Shown piece by piece: positions 18,901 to 25,224 of a DNA stretch of 64,000 bases. The first letter of the stretch is position 1. The number at the start of each line of letters is the position of its first letter. Under the pieces are notes generated by a model. It was not told where the DNA came from and did no database searches. It saw only the letters and a list, made by a program, of their open reading frames with translations. Position numbers and translations under genes: made by a program. Location of the stretch: NCBI GenBank assembly GCA_052170475.1, contig JBQNAL010000005.1:68940-132939 (forward strand), read 5' to 3'. This stretch comes from CAJPQU01 sp052170475. GTDB taxonomy: Bacteria; Bacillota; Negativicutes; Selenomonadales; Selenomonadaceae.

Positions 18901-19018
18901 CACCACCTCGACGCTTCTCACCTTAGTCGTCGTGCCGCTCCTCTACATGATGACGGAAGAATGGAAAGAGAAGCGGACTTCCCCGTTCGGCGCAGAGGAC
19001 ATGGGAGAAGGACGATGA
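15923..19018 (+). CDS. RND-family (AcrB/HAE1-type) efflux pump
   Basis: A 1031-residue inner-membrane proton-driven pump, the normal RND length. It begins MIETFIKRPVFTTMLIMVLV, followed by a large periplasmic loop, the first helix bundle with GFLIDDAIVLVENI (the proton relay Asp-Asp pair in helix 4), a second periplasmic loop, and the second bundle with LGLVTKNAILLIDYANQAR. The GTG start at 15923 overlaps the adaptor stop. Substrates (antibiotics, detergents, bile salts or lipids) cannot be deduced. Confidence 0.94.
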   Translation: MIETFIKRPVFTTMLIMVLVVFGIQSYPALGIDLYPDVDLPMVSIRVNYEGTAPEDMETLVTKPIENRVSQISGIKTLTSTVREGFSQTVLEFDIGVDPRQMAGEVREKVASVRKRLPDDINEPVVERFDAASRPVAVYAFSSPVRSTGEIRRIVKDVVVDELQMIEGIADVTLFGASDRAIKVEVDPKKLAAYGISLQTVIEKVNSANQNTPGGKIRDDANTITVRTVGKFTSVDDFKAIVVKSDGGKPVLLTDIAAVTDGWEEEETYARTNGAPSVLMWVRKQSRTNTVAVVDAVNERLARILQDDLPPDIVRDTITEQSQYVRENVGDVWNTILFGGFLALAITYLFLRDLRATLIGGLAIPTSIVAAFFLMETMGFTLNNMSLMGLSLAVGFLIDDAIVLVENIFRHMEMGKPPALASADATKELLLAILATSMSLLAVFVPIGSMGETVGQYFKEFGLTVAFALTFSTLSAYALTPMVSAYWLKAPGTSSAARPPFVTRFLDGFERGFASVRAAYGDLMAYAVRRPKKVVALAFSTLLFNLLLLPFLGTELQPVYDSGEFMVGIKGPAGTGLDQMKAWAKPLEETIAAIPEVEVEALHLGGSRTPVNEGDIRVRLKPLEERQRGMLDIMAELRKKFADVGVMQVSVMTTQGGRGDSRPVQIGLRGSDIHKLSGYADELAEKMRQTPGAADVEVIGVAPEPEILIRLDSYRASQLGLDNTMVGKVVQSALQGKSLSHSYTIGNNDYDIIVQAARANRRTVEDVAGLMVSTAGGAFVRLGDVAEVTLGSGPTRIDREGRQRQIAIYANTSGISPGELLTTIEEELVPDLNMDIGYRYRRIGNADLMRRVFGEIAKAVVMAVILIYMVLAAEFESFSQPFVIMMSLPFAVIGAVLGLLVANQTANMMALIGFTMLLGLVTKNAILLIDYANQARQRGMAIQEAVLEACSLRLRPILMTTLSTLLGMLPVALGLGAGAELRQSMGVVLLGGLTTSTLLTLVVVPLLYMMTEEWKEKRTSPFGAEDMGEGR

Positions 19019-19079
19019 GACGGGAAACAGCGACGCGGGTAGAACAGATACGGTGGCAGGGCGCATAAAGAAAAGCGGA

Positions 19080-19108
19080 GGCAGGAAAATTCTGCCGGGC
19101 GGCGAATA
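19080..19108 (+). repeat. Hairpin repeat motif, copy 1
   Basis: GGCAG-AAAAT-CTGCC forms a small hairpin followed by GCGAATA. A near-identical arrangement occurs at 47481-47511 ahead of the glycosyltransferase gene. It lies ~95 bases upstream of the small gene at 19204, in a stretch (19019-19203) with no other gene. Confidence 0.5.
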
Positions 19109-19203
19109 GATACAGTATAAGCATATCTAAGGGCGGGATTCTTTGCGACGGATGCCCTTGATGGCGCGGCGACATGAGCCGCGACTTTATCGAACGAGGA
19201 GCG

Positions 19204-19419
19204 ATGGATATGACGGCGGCAGAATTTAGAGCGAAAGCGGAGCAGCTCGGGCTTTCCGAGTGGGAAATCAGCGGGCAGATCGCCATTTACGAGAAATTCC
19301 TCAGAGAAGGACTGACGCCGATTCCCTTTGAGACGGTGCTGGAAGCGCGGCAGAAATCCTCCTGCCTTGAGGTGTTTGAGATGCACAATGCCGATCGCGG
19401 CGGTGCCGTACTCTCGTAA
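19204..19419 (+). CDS. Small hypothetical protein (71 aa)
   Basis: Not recognised. It encodes a mostly helical, soluble 71-residue protein (TAAEFRAKAEQLGLSEWEIS near the start) with one cysteine pair partner at most. GAGGAG directly before ATG 19204 is a good ribosome binding site; the ATG at 19174 has none. It stands alone between the RND operon and the radical SAM gene. Composition is like its neighbours, so it is probably a real resident gene. Confidence 0.55.
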   Translation: MDMTAAEFRAKAEQLGLSEWEISGQIAIYEKFLREGLTPIPFETVLEARQKSSCLEVFEMHNADRGGAVLS

Positions 19420-19475
19420 CGGAGGGAGGCGCGCGTTTGGCACCATGCGGCACTTTTGTACAATAAAATAGGTCT

Positions 19476-19503
19476 TTGCAAAATGACCGGGGCGTGATAA
19501 TAT
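19476..19503 (+). promoter_or_regulatory. Candidate promoter for the radical SAM gene
   Basis: TTGCAA and TAATAT are spaced by 16 bases in a locally A+T-rich stretch, about 33 bases before the start codon. Confidence 0.45.
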
Positions 19504-19535
19504 AAAGTATATTTATCGAGAAAGGACGAACGATA

Positions 19536-20435
19536 ATGTATTTTGATGATTATGACTCCCCGGTTTTCCGTCCGCCCAGCGAGGCGTACAGCTTCATCCT
19601 GCGCCTGACGCGCGGCTGCGCCCACAATAAATGTACCTACTGCAACATGTATCGCGGCGTTCCCTTTCAGGTGCTGACCGATGAAGAGATCGAGCGGCAG
19701 ATCATGATGGCGCACGCCTACAATGGCGCAGGGGTGAGGCGCGTCTTTTTGGCAGACGGCGACGCGCTGGTTCTCTCCACCGAGCGGCTCTTAAAGGTGT
19801 TGGCGACGCTGCGGCGCTTGTTCCCGAATTTTGAGCGGGCGTCCTCCTACGCGGCGCCGAAGGACATCCTGCGAAAGTCTCCCGAGGAGCTAAAAATGCT
19901 CCGAGAGGCCGGACTCAAGCTCCTCTATTACGGCATGGAGAGCGGCGATACCGAAACGCTCACGGCGATCAAGAAAGGGGTGGACGGTGAAGAGTCCATT
20001 GAGGTGGGGCAGCGCGCGATTGCGGCGGGGATGGAACTTTCCGTCATGGTGATCTTGGGCATCGCCGGACGGGAAGGGTCAGAGCGGCACGCGCTGGCGA
20101 CCGCCGCCGCACTGTCCGCCATCCGTCCCACCTATTTAGGCGCCATCAGTCTGATGCTGTACCGCGGAAGCGAACTCAAAGAGCAGTTCGAGCGCGGCGC
20201 GTTCCATCCCTTGCCGCCCGCCGGCCTGATGGAAGAACTGTATCTCATGATCGACCATCTCGACCTGCCGGAAACGGAACACTGTCTCTTTCGCAGCAAC
20301 CATATCTCCAACTACGTCCCCTTGAAGGCGACCCTCCCGAAGGAGAAGCCCCAGCTCTTACAGGCGATTCGTTACAGCATCGACGAGCTGAAAAAAATGA
20401 AGGATTGGGACGTCTACAATCATGATAAATATTGA
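19536..20435 (+). CDS. Radical SAM protein
   Basis: A 299-residue radical S-adenosylmethionine enzyme. The [4Fe-4S] ligands are in RGCAHNKCTYCNMYRG (CxxxCxxC), spaced as in the canonical motif. A GDAL segment and LLYYGMESGDTETL (the GGE/ribose-binding equivalent) follow in TIM-barrel order. There is no cobalamin-binding domain and no second cluster motif. The family resembles Elp3/MiaB-like or coproporphyrinogen-oxidase-like proteins of anaerobes, but the reaction cannot be named. It has its own promoter and is monocistronic. Confidence 0.82.
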   Translation: MYFDDYDSPVFRPPSEAYSFILRLTRGCAHNKCTYCNMYRGVPFQVLTDEEIERQIMMAHAYNGAGVRRVFLADGDALVLSTERLLKVLATLRRLFPNFERASSYAAPKDILRKSPEELKMLREAGLKLLYYGMESGDTETLTAIKKGVDGEESIEVGQRAIAAGMELSVMVILGIAGREGSERHALATAAALSAIRPTYLGAISLMLYRGSELKEQFERGAFHPLPPAGLMEELYLMIDHLDLPETEHCLFRSNHISNYVPLKATLPKEKPQLLQAIRYSIDELKKMKDWDVYNHDKY

Positions 20436-20542
20436 GTGATTCGCGCGGAGAGCAATTTTTCGTTGCCTAACATACGCTTGACCATCCCAGCATTCCCTTG
20501 CGGTTTTTTGCCCGGTGACGGAATCCCATCGGCAGTCAAGTA

Positions 20543-20571
20543 TTGCATTTGTTTCACTTTTGCATTACGAT
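20543..20571 (+). promoter_or_regulatory. Promoter of the toxin-antitoxin operon
   Basis: TTGCAT, 17 bases, TACGAT, ending 21 bases before the antitoxin start. In known RelB/DinJ systems the antitoxin represses its own promoter, so an operator is expected here. Confidence 0.5.
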
Positions 20572-20592
20572 ACGCTTAAAGGAGGGATTGTC

Positions 20593-20886
20593 ATGCCCAA
20601 GACAGCCAACATCAAACTTCGTATCGAGCCGGACATCAAAGCCAAAGCCGATGCCATTTTCTCTAGCCTTGGGATCTCGGTCACCGATGCCATCCATGTA
20701 TTTCTTCACGCTTCCATCATGGAGGGTGGGTTTCCATTCCAGCCCAAGCAGCCGAGATACAATCGTGAAACCGTGATGGCGATGCAAGAAGCACGAGACA
20801 TCATCGCGGGCAAGGTCGAGGCAAAGCGGTATCGTTCCCTGCATGACCTCTTAGCCGATATGGATGCGGAGGATACCCATGCTTGA
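20593..20886 (+). CDS. RelB/DinJ-family antitoxin
   Basis: A 97-residue antitoxin with an N-terminal ribbon-helix-helix segment (IKLRIEPDIKAKADAIFSSL) and a GISVTDAIHVFLHASIM helix typical of DinJ/RelB. It is expected to neutralise the toxin encoded next and to repress the operon. AAAGGAGG upstream selects ATG 20593; the frame open from 20515 has no ribosome binding site. The gene overlaps the toxin by 8 bases. The pair has lower G+C than its surroundings, fitting horizontal acquisition. Confidence 0.87.
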   Translation: MPKTANIKLRIEPDIKAKADAIFSSLGISVTDAIHVFLHASIMEGGFPFQPKQPRYNRETVMAMQEARDIIAGKVEAKRYRSLHDLLADMDAEDTHA

Positions 20887-21151
20887 CTTGGTCACCACCA
20901 CGCAGTTCCGAAAAGACGTAAAACGTATTCGTAAGCGTGGGTATGATTTATCTAAGCTGGATGACGTCATGCAAACGCTTCTTAGCGAAGCCCCTCTTCC
21001 TGAAACAAAGCGTGACCATGCGCTAACAGGAGATTACAAAGGATTCCGCGAGTGTCATATTGAACCTGACTGGCTGCTGATTTATGCGGTAGACAGGGGC
21101 AAACTTATTCTCACGGCTTCCCGCACGGGGGCACATTCTGATTTATTTTGA
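20879..21151 (+). CDS. yafQ: YafQ/RelE-family mRNA interferase toxin
   Basis: A 90-residue RelE-superfamily toxin. TTTQFRKDVKRIRKRGYD at the start and LTGDYKGFRECHIEPDWLL in the middle are typical of YafQ. The conserved His in ECHIEPDW, and the downstream ASRTGAHSDLF end with its catalytic-type His, are kept, so the toxin looks intact. YafQ cleaves mRNA at the ribosome. The ATG overlaps the antitoxin stop, and a terminator follows immediately. Confidence 0.87.
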   Translation: MLDLVTTTQFRKDVKRIRKRGYDLSKLDDVMQTLLSEAPLPETKRDHALTGDYKGFRECHIEPDWLLIYAVDRGKLILTASRTGAHSDLF

Positions 21152-21177
21152 CGGCGGTATCAGCCGTCTTTTTTTTG
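21149..21177 (+). terminator. Intrinsic terminator of the toxin-antitoxin operon
   Basis: GACGGC (21150-21155) pairs with GCCGTC (21163-21168) and is followed by a run of about 9 T. It overlaps the toxin stop codon. Confidence 0.85.
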
Positions 21178-21219
21178 CATCGATGGATTTTCTCGTGCCA
21201 TCGTGCGCCAATTCTCGCT

Positions 21220-21248
21220 TTGCGCTCTATGCGGTGTTCTGCTATACT
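21220..21248 (+). promoter_or_regulatory. Sigma-70 promoter upstream of the 138-aa gene
   Basis: TTGCGC, a 17-base spacer and TATACT end 23 bases before the start codon at 21272. It could drive the whole run of genes to 25100. Confidence 0.6.
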
Positions 21249-21271
21249 AAGCGCCAGAGGAGTTGAACATC

Positions 21272-21688
21272 ATGGGCGAAAAGCAGCGGGACGTGACGCT
21301 CCCGCACGGGCGGGAGCAGTCCATCAAAATGGACATCATGGGCATGATCCACAGTGCGGAGAATCCGTTTGACATCATCTATCATGTGGCGAAATATTTG
21401 GAGAAGGAATCTTCCGAGGACGGCTACGCACAGGCGGTGCGCGATAATATGCGCGCCGTCTACGGACTGGCGCTCTTGGACGAAAAGCTGATGGCGGACG
21501 AGCTCAAGGACGTCGAGGAACGCTTGGGGCGCATTCGCCGCGCCTACGACAGCGGCGACTTTACGGAGGAAGAGAAAAAGCGTATCAATTACGCCATCAC
21601 GCTCCACGAAGCGAACATCCAGCGCCTCAAAGATCGCATCCACGAGGCGGAGGTCAACGGTACGTCGCTTTATATGGAAAAGGGTTGA
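21272..21688 (+). CDS. Hypothetical helical protein (138 aa)
   Basis: Not recognised. The protein is soluble, charged and strongly helical, with long amphipathic stretches (residues ~55-130, including ADELKDVEERLGRIRRAYDS), and may form a coiled coil. AGAGGAG sits at 21256-21262, with ATG 21272 nine bases downstream. It ends 18 bases before the DUF4178 gene and shares its promoter, so it may be the first gene of that operon. It lacks the length and features of PspA, the usual partner of such clusters. Confidence 0.65.
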   Translation: MGEKQRDVTLPHGREQSIKMDIMGMIHSAENPFDIIYHVAKYLEKESSEDGYAQAVRDNMRAVYGLALLDEKLMADELKDVEERLGRIRRAYDSGDFTEEEKKRINYAITLHEANIQRLKDRIHEAEVNGTSLYMEKG

Positions 21689-21706
21689 GGGGCGCATCTC
21701 CCGAAC

Positions 21707-22765
21707 GTGGCGGCAAACATAAAAAATATAGAAAAAGGCGTTCGAGAAAGAGCGCGCACGAGGGGGAGGCAGGTGGAATTTGACTGCTGGACTGGGATCT
21801 TAATTGAGGGAAAACCTTATACGATCGTCGAAAAGATCCGATACAGAGAAAAGGCGTCGGATGTGCGATGGACGGAGTATGGCCTCATCACGGGGACGGA
21901 AGAAAAAGGCTGGTGGCTGAGCGTCATGGATGGCGGTCTCTCCTGCACCTTGTCGCGCACGGTGCCGCAGGGGACGGCGCCGAAGCAGTATCGGCTGCGC
22001 GATCAGGGAAAGGAGCTTGTGGTAGGCGTCTGGGGCGTGAGCGACGCCTCGGTGGGGGACGAAGCGTCGTATCGTGAATACGAAAGTGAGGACGGGAAGT
22101 ATACGTTCTTCCTTGAAAATTGGTCGGAAAAGCGCATCGGCGCGTCCGGCTGGCATGTTGATCCCGCGCAGATCCGTCTCGATCCGACGGCGGCTGCGGC
22201 GGTTCGGGCGAACGCCTTGAAATGGGAGGGGCGTAAGCGTTTCCTGTCAAATTGCTGTTGGGTTTACGCGGCACCCTTTCTCTACGTCTGCGTGCTGTTC
22301 TTGCTTTGTGGGGATTTCGCGGACAGTTTTCGCTGGCACGATGTCCGGCGCTTTTTCCATGTTCCCTATCGCATGGAGGAGCGGCTTTCTGACGCGCCGT
22401 ACTACACGCCCCTCAAAGATGCGGAAAATACGCAGGGAGGCCATCTTTATGAATCCGTTCTCGATCCCGGCGCATCGGCCATGGATATTATTGAAGGCGT
22501 TGACGGCTGGACGCAGGAGGTGCGCCAAGAGATGGCGGGCGCTGACCGGGCGATCATCATCAAGACGAAGGACGAAGCCTGCCGCGTAGGAAAGACGGCC
22601 GAAGGGAAAACGATCATTTGGGTCGGTGCCGTTGGCGCTCTCCCGATCGCAGAAGGCAGGGAGCGGCTTTTGCAAGATGAAACGCTGGATCGCTATGCAA
22701 AGCTCGTTTGCCGCGCCTTGACGGATGGCCGCCGTGTCGTCGTGCAGGAGCAAAATAGGAGGTAA
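21707..22765 (+). CDS. DUF4178-type protein with one membrane segment
   Basis: A 352-residue protein. The N-terminal ~170 residues (IEGKPYTIVEKIRYRE, RWTEYGLITG, GWWLSVMDGG) have the beta-rich pattern of DUF4178, a domain common in clusters with DUF350 and ATP-grasp genes. A membrane helix follows near residue 190 (WVYAAPFLYVCVLFLLCGDF), then a ~140-residue globular tail. The start is uncertain: GTG 21707 has only a distant GAGGGG, and GTG 21773 is an alternative. By position it corresponds to the DUF2491 gene yjfK of the enterobacterial cluster. Confidence 0.65.
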   Translation: MAANIKNIEKGVRERARTRGRQVEFDCWTGILIEGKPYTIVEKIRYREKASDVRWTEYGLITGTEEKGWWLSVMDGGLSCTLSRTVPQGTAPKQYRLRDQGKELVVGVWGVSDASVGDEASYREYESEDGKYTFFLENWSEKRIGASGWHVDPAQIRLDPTAAAAVRANALKWEGRKRFLSNCCWVYAAPFLYVCVLFLLCGDFADSFRWHDVRRFFHVPYRMEERLSDAPYYTPLKDAENTQGGHLYESVLDPGASAMDIIEGVDGWTQEVRQEMAGADRAIIIKTKDEACRVGKTAEGKTIIWVGAVGALPIAEGRERLLQDETLDRYAKLVCRALTDGRRVVVQEQNRR

Positions 22766-22769
22766 GGTG

Positions 22770-23201
22770 ATGTATGAAGTGTCCGCTTTCATGAGTACGG
22801 TGTTTTATGCCTGCTTTGGCATCGTGTTGATGATCGCCGCCAGCCGGATCATTGATTTTTTTATTCCCGGCGATTTCGAGGTGGAGATCAAGAGGGGCAA
22901 TCGTGCCGTCGCTTGGCTTTGCGCCGGGTCTTTTATCGGCGTGGGGGAGATCCTGCGGGCGGTCATCCTTTCGCCCTATGGGGAAGCGGCGGACGTTGGC
23001 TTTTTGGCGGGCGTGACGTCGAGTCTCCTCTATGCCGCCCTTGGGATCTTCTTCTTTATTTTCGGCTTTTTTGTCGTCAATCTTTGGTGCCGTCAATACT
23101 CTCTGCCGGAGGAGATCCGAAAGGGGAACACGGCGGCAGGGATCATGGTGTTCGGTATTTTTGTCGGGCTGTCCCTCGTCATCAGCGGCGCGGTGCATTG
23201 A
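22770..23201 (+). CDS. DUF350 membrane protein (YjfL-like)
   Basis: A 143-residue protein with four predicted membrane helices: TVFYACFGIVLMIAASRIIDF, a second around VAWLCAGSFIGVGEILR, a third in SLLYAALGIFFFIFGFFVVN and a fourth near the C-terminus. The pattern of two short repeats, each with a helix pair, fits DUF350. AGGAGG precedes ATG 22770. The function of the family is unknown; it is often found beside glutathionylspermidine-synthase-like enzymes, as here. Confidence 0.78.
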   Translation: MYEVSAFMSTVFYACFGIVLMIAASRIIDFFIPGDFEVEIKRGNRAVAWLCAGSFIGVGEILRAVILSPYGEAADVGFLAGVTSSLLYAALGIFFFIFGFFVVNLWCRQYSLPEEIRKGNTAAGIMVFGIFVGLSLVISGAVH

Positions 23202-23219
23202 GATCAAGGGGGGCAGAGC

Positions 23220-23789
23220 ATGGAGAACTTAGGGCGAAAAGCCGCCTATTTGGCGGCCGCGTTCGCTTCGGTCGCCGCTGTCACCGCCGGGTATTCCCAT
23301 TGGGGCGATATTTCCTTTGAACTTTGTGCCGCCGTTGTGCCTTCATGGAATCAAGGGGAACAGCGCCTTTCGGATGCGCAGGGGCGGCGGTTCACGCTTC
23401 TTAATCACGGGGACGGGAAGGAAACGGCGCTCTACGACGACGATACGGCGGTCACGTTTCATCGGGATAACGAGGGCAATCTCATCTGGGAATACGGCAC
23501 GGCCAGCTTGCTGTCTTCCGTTGCCGCGAGTTATTTCGCCTTTCACGGATTTGCGCCGCCGAAAGGACACATGGAGCCGATGACGATGACGTATCGGCTC
23601 GACACCCCCTTGACGCCGCGCCAAGAGGAGGAAGAACCACAGCGCGCCTTGGGAAGCCACGGTGGGGGAAGAGGCGGCTTTGGTTCGACCATCAATCGAA
23701 ACTATAAGGACGAGAAGAGCCAAAAGGCGCGTTTGGTTGGGAGAAAAGCGGGGTTTGGGCAAGCCGGGGTTCGCTCGGCAGGGTCGTGA
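23220..23789 (+). CDS. Small exported protein of the ATP-grasp cluster
   Basis: A 189-residue protein with an N-terminal membrane or signal segment (AAYLAAAFASVAAVTAGYSH). A short beta-rich domain follows (~residues 35-125), then a glycine/arginine-rich tail with GGGRGGFGSTINR and further GFG and GVRSAGS. The low-complexity tail resembles those of YgiB/YjfM (DUF1190) proteins that occupy the same place in enterobacterial clusters; the equivalence is by position and composition only. It might be a substrate of the ATP-grasp enzyme, which is inference. Confidence 0.6.
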   Translation: MENLGRKAAYLAAAFASVAAVTAGYSHWGDISFELCAAVVPSWNQGEQRLSDAQGRRFTLLNHGDGKETALYDDDTAVTFHRDNEGNLIWEYGTASLLSSVAASYFAFHGFAPPKGHMEPMTMTYRLDTPLTPRQEEEEPQRALGSHGGGRGGFGSTINRNYKDEKSQKARLVGRKAGFGQAGVRSAGS

Positions 23790-23801
23790 GGAGCCGATGC
23801 G

Positions 23802-25100
23802 ATGAGAAGAGAGACGTCTTACCTCGATGCGCTGGATCCTGCGATTTTTTCCTTCATTCAGTACGAAGCGTATGCGGATCGCTATCCGACGCTTTCGATA
23901 CAGGGATTTCCGGCATCCTTTTACGAGGAACTGCGCTTTGCCTCCGCGCGGCTCTTTCAGATCTTCGTCAAGGCGGCGCTCGTCTTTCAAGAGGCGCCGG
24001 ATGCGTTTGCCCGGGATATGGATATGCCGGAGGATTTGCTTCCCTATCTGCACACGCCCAATCCCTTTGGCCTGCCGACGTGGCTGTCCCGTTTTGATTT
24101 CGTGATGGACGAAGGGGGGCGTATCCGCATGGTGGAGATCAATGCGGACACGCCCTGCTTTTTGATTGAGAGTTATTACGCCAACGGGGTCGCGGCAGAC
24201 TGGTTCGGCCGCCGCGATCCCAATGTGGGGGCGATGGAGGAATTGCGCCGCTTTTTACGGACGGTGCATGACGGTCTCTGTGCGCCGGTCATTGACCTTG
24301 GGGCGCGGGATTTTTGCCCTCGCCCGTTCGTCTTCAGCTGTTTCGATGATTGCCCGGAAGATTTGGCGACGACGCGGTTTCTGGCGCGTCTGATGGCGGA
24401 AAGCTCCCCCCGGGGGGATATTCGTTTCCTGTCGTTTTACGATATGGAAATTGACGCGGCGGGGATCCCGCTCGCAGATGGCGCACATGCCGCCGCGCTC
24501 TACCGGCTGCACCCCTTGGAGATTCTCATCGACGAGCGAACGGCCGACGGCGAACCATTGGGGCAGATGTTTTTGGATCTCTATCGGGAAGGGCGTTTCG
24601 CGCTCTTTAATCCGCCGGAAGCCGTGATCCTGCAAAATAAATCCTTCATGGCGTTGGTGTACGCGCTCTACCGCACGAACCGCTTTTTGACGGCCGAGGA
24701 GCGGGAGATCGTGGGGCGGTATTTGGCGCCGTCGTATTTTGAAGCCGATTACGAGGCGCTATCGGATGGAGCGTACGTCTACAAGGAAATTTGGGGGCGC
24801 GAAGGCCGTAATGTTTGCGTTTTGCGAAAGCGCGGGGCGGAGCATGAGATGGTGATCGAAAAATTGGTGGATCGTTACGACGACATCGTTTGTCGGGAAA
24901 GCGAAAAGGCCATGTATCAGCGTTTTATCCGTCAGAAACGGTTTCGCCATCGGGTGGATTCGGGCGAAAAAGACGGCTTCCTGACCTTTTCCTGTTTCAT
25001 GCTCTTTGGGCAGCCTTCCGCCCTTGGCTGCCGCTTTTCACCCGAGGCGATCGCGGGGACGGAAGCGTATTTTCTGCCCTTGGTGGTGGAAGAGGCATGA
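23802..25100 (+). CDS. Glutathionylspermidine-synthase-like ATP-grasp ligase
   Basis: A 432-residue enzyme of the glutathionylspermidine synthase (GspS/YgiC/YjfC) ATP-grasp family. Visible landmarks are DFVMDEGGRIRMVEINADTP, the adenine/Mg region PPEAVILQNKSFMALVY, and YKEIWGREGRNVCVL, equivalent to the KxxxGREG loop of the family. It lacks an amidase domain, as do YgiC and YjfC. The reaction would be ATP-dependent amide bond formation between a carboxylate and an amine. The substrate is not known for this class; a peptide or protein target has been proposed from context. It ends the operon. Confidence 0.8.
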   Translation: MRRETSYLDALDPAIFSFIQYEAYADRYPTLSIQGFPASFYEELRFASARLFQIFVKAALVFQEAPDAFARDMDMPEDLLPYLHTPNPFGLPTWLSRFDFVMDEGGRIRMVEINADTPCFLIESYYANGVAADWFGRRDPNVGAMEELRRFLRTVHDGLCAPVIDLGARDFCPRPFVFSCFDDCPEDLATTRFLARLMAESSPRGDIRFLSFYDMEIDAAGIPLADGAHAAALYRLHPLEILIDERTADGEPLGQMFLDLYREGRFALFNPPEAVILQNKSFMALVYALYRTNRFLTAEEREIVGRYLAPSYFEADYEALSDGAYVYKEIWGREGRNVCVLRKRGAEHEMVIEKLVDRYDDIVCRESEKAMYQRFIRQKRFRHRVDSGEKDGFLTFSCFMLFGQPSALGCRFSPEAIAGTEAYFLPLVVEEA

Positions 25101-25178
25101 GCGGTTGCCCCCTTTTTCCGATCGGCTGACGATCTTATACATGCAGCCTATCAGCTGGGTGCAGCGGGATACATAAAG

Positions 25179-25214
25179 AAAAGCCGCCTCCTCTAAGAAG
25201 AGGGGACGGCTTTT
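25179..25214. terminator. Bidirectional intrinsic terminator
   Basis: AAAAGCCG (25179-25186) pairs with CGGCTTTT (25207-25214), with an internal CCTCT/AGAGG stem. It separates the ATP-grasp operon from the convergent c-di-GMP gene. Confidence 0.8.
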
Positions 25215-25224
25215 CGCTTGCCTC

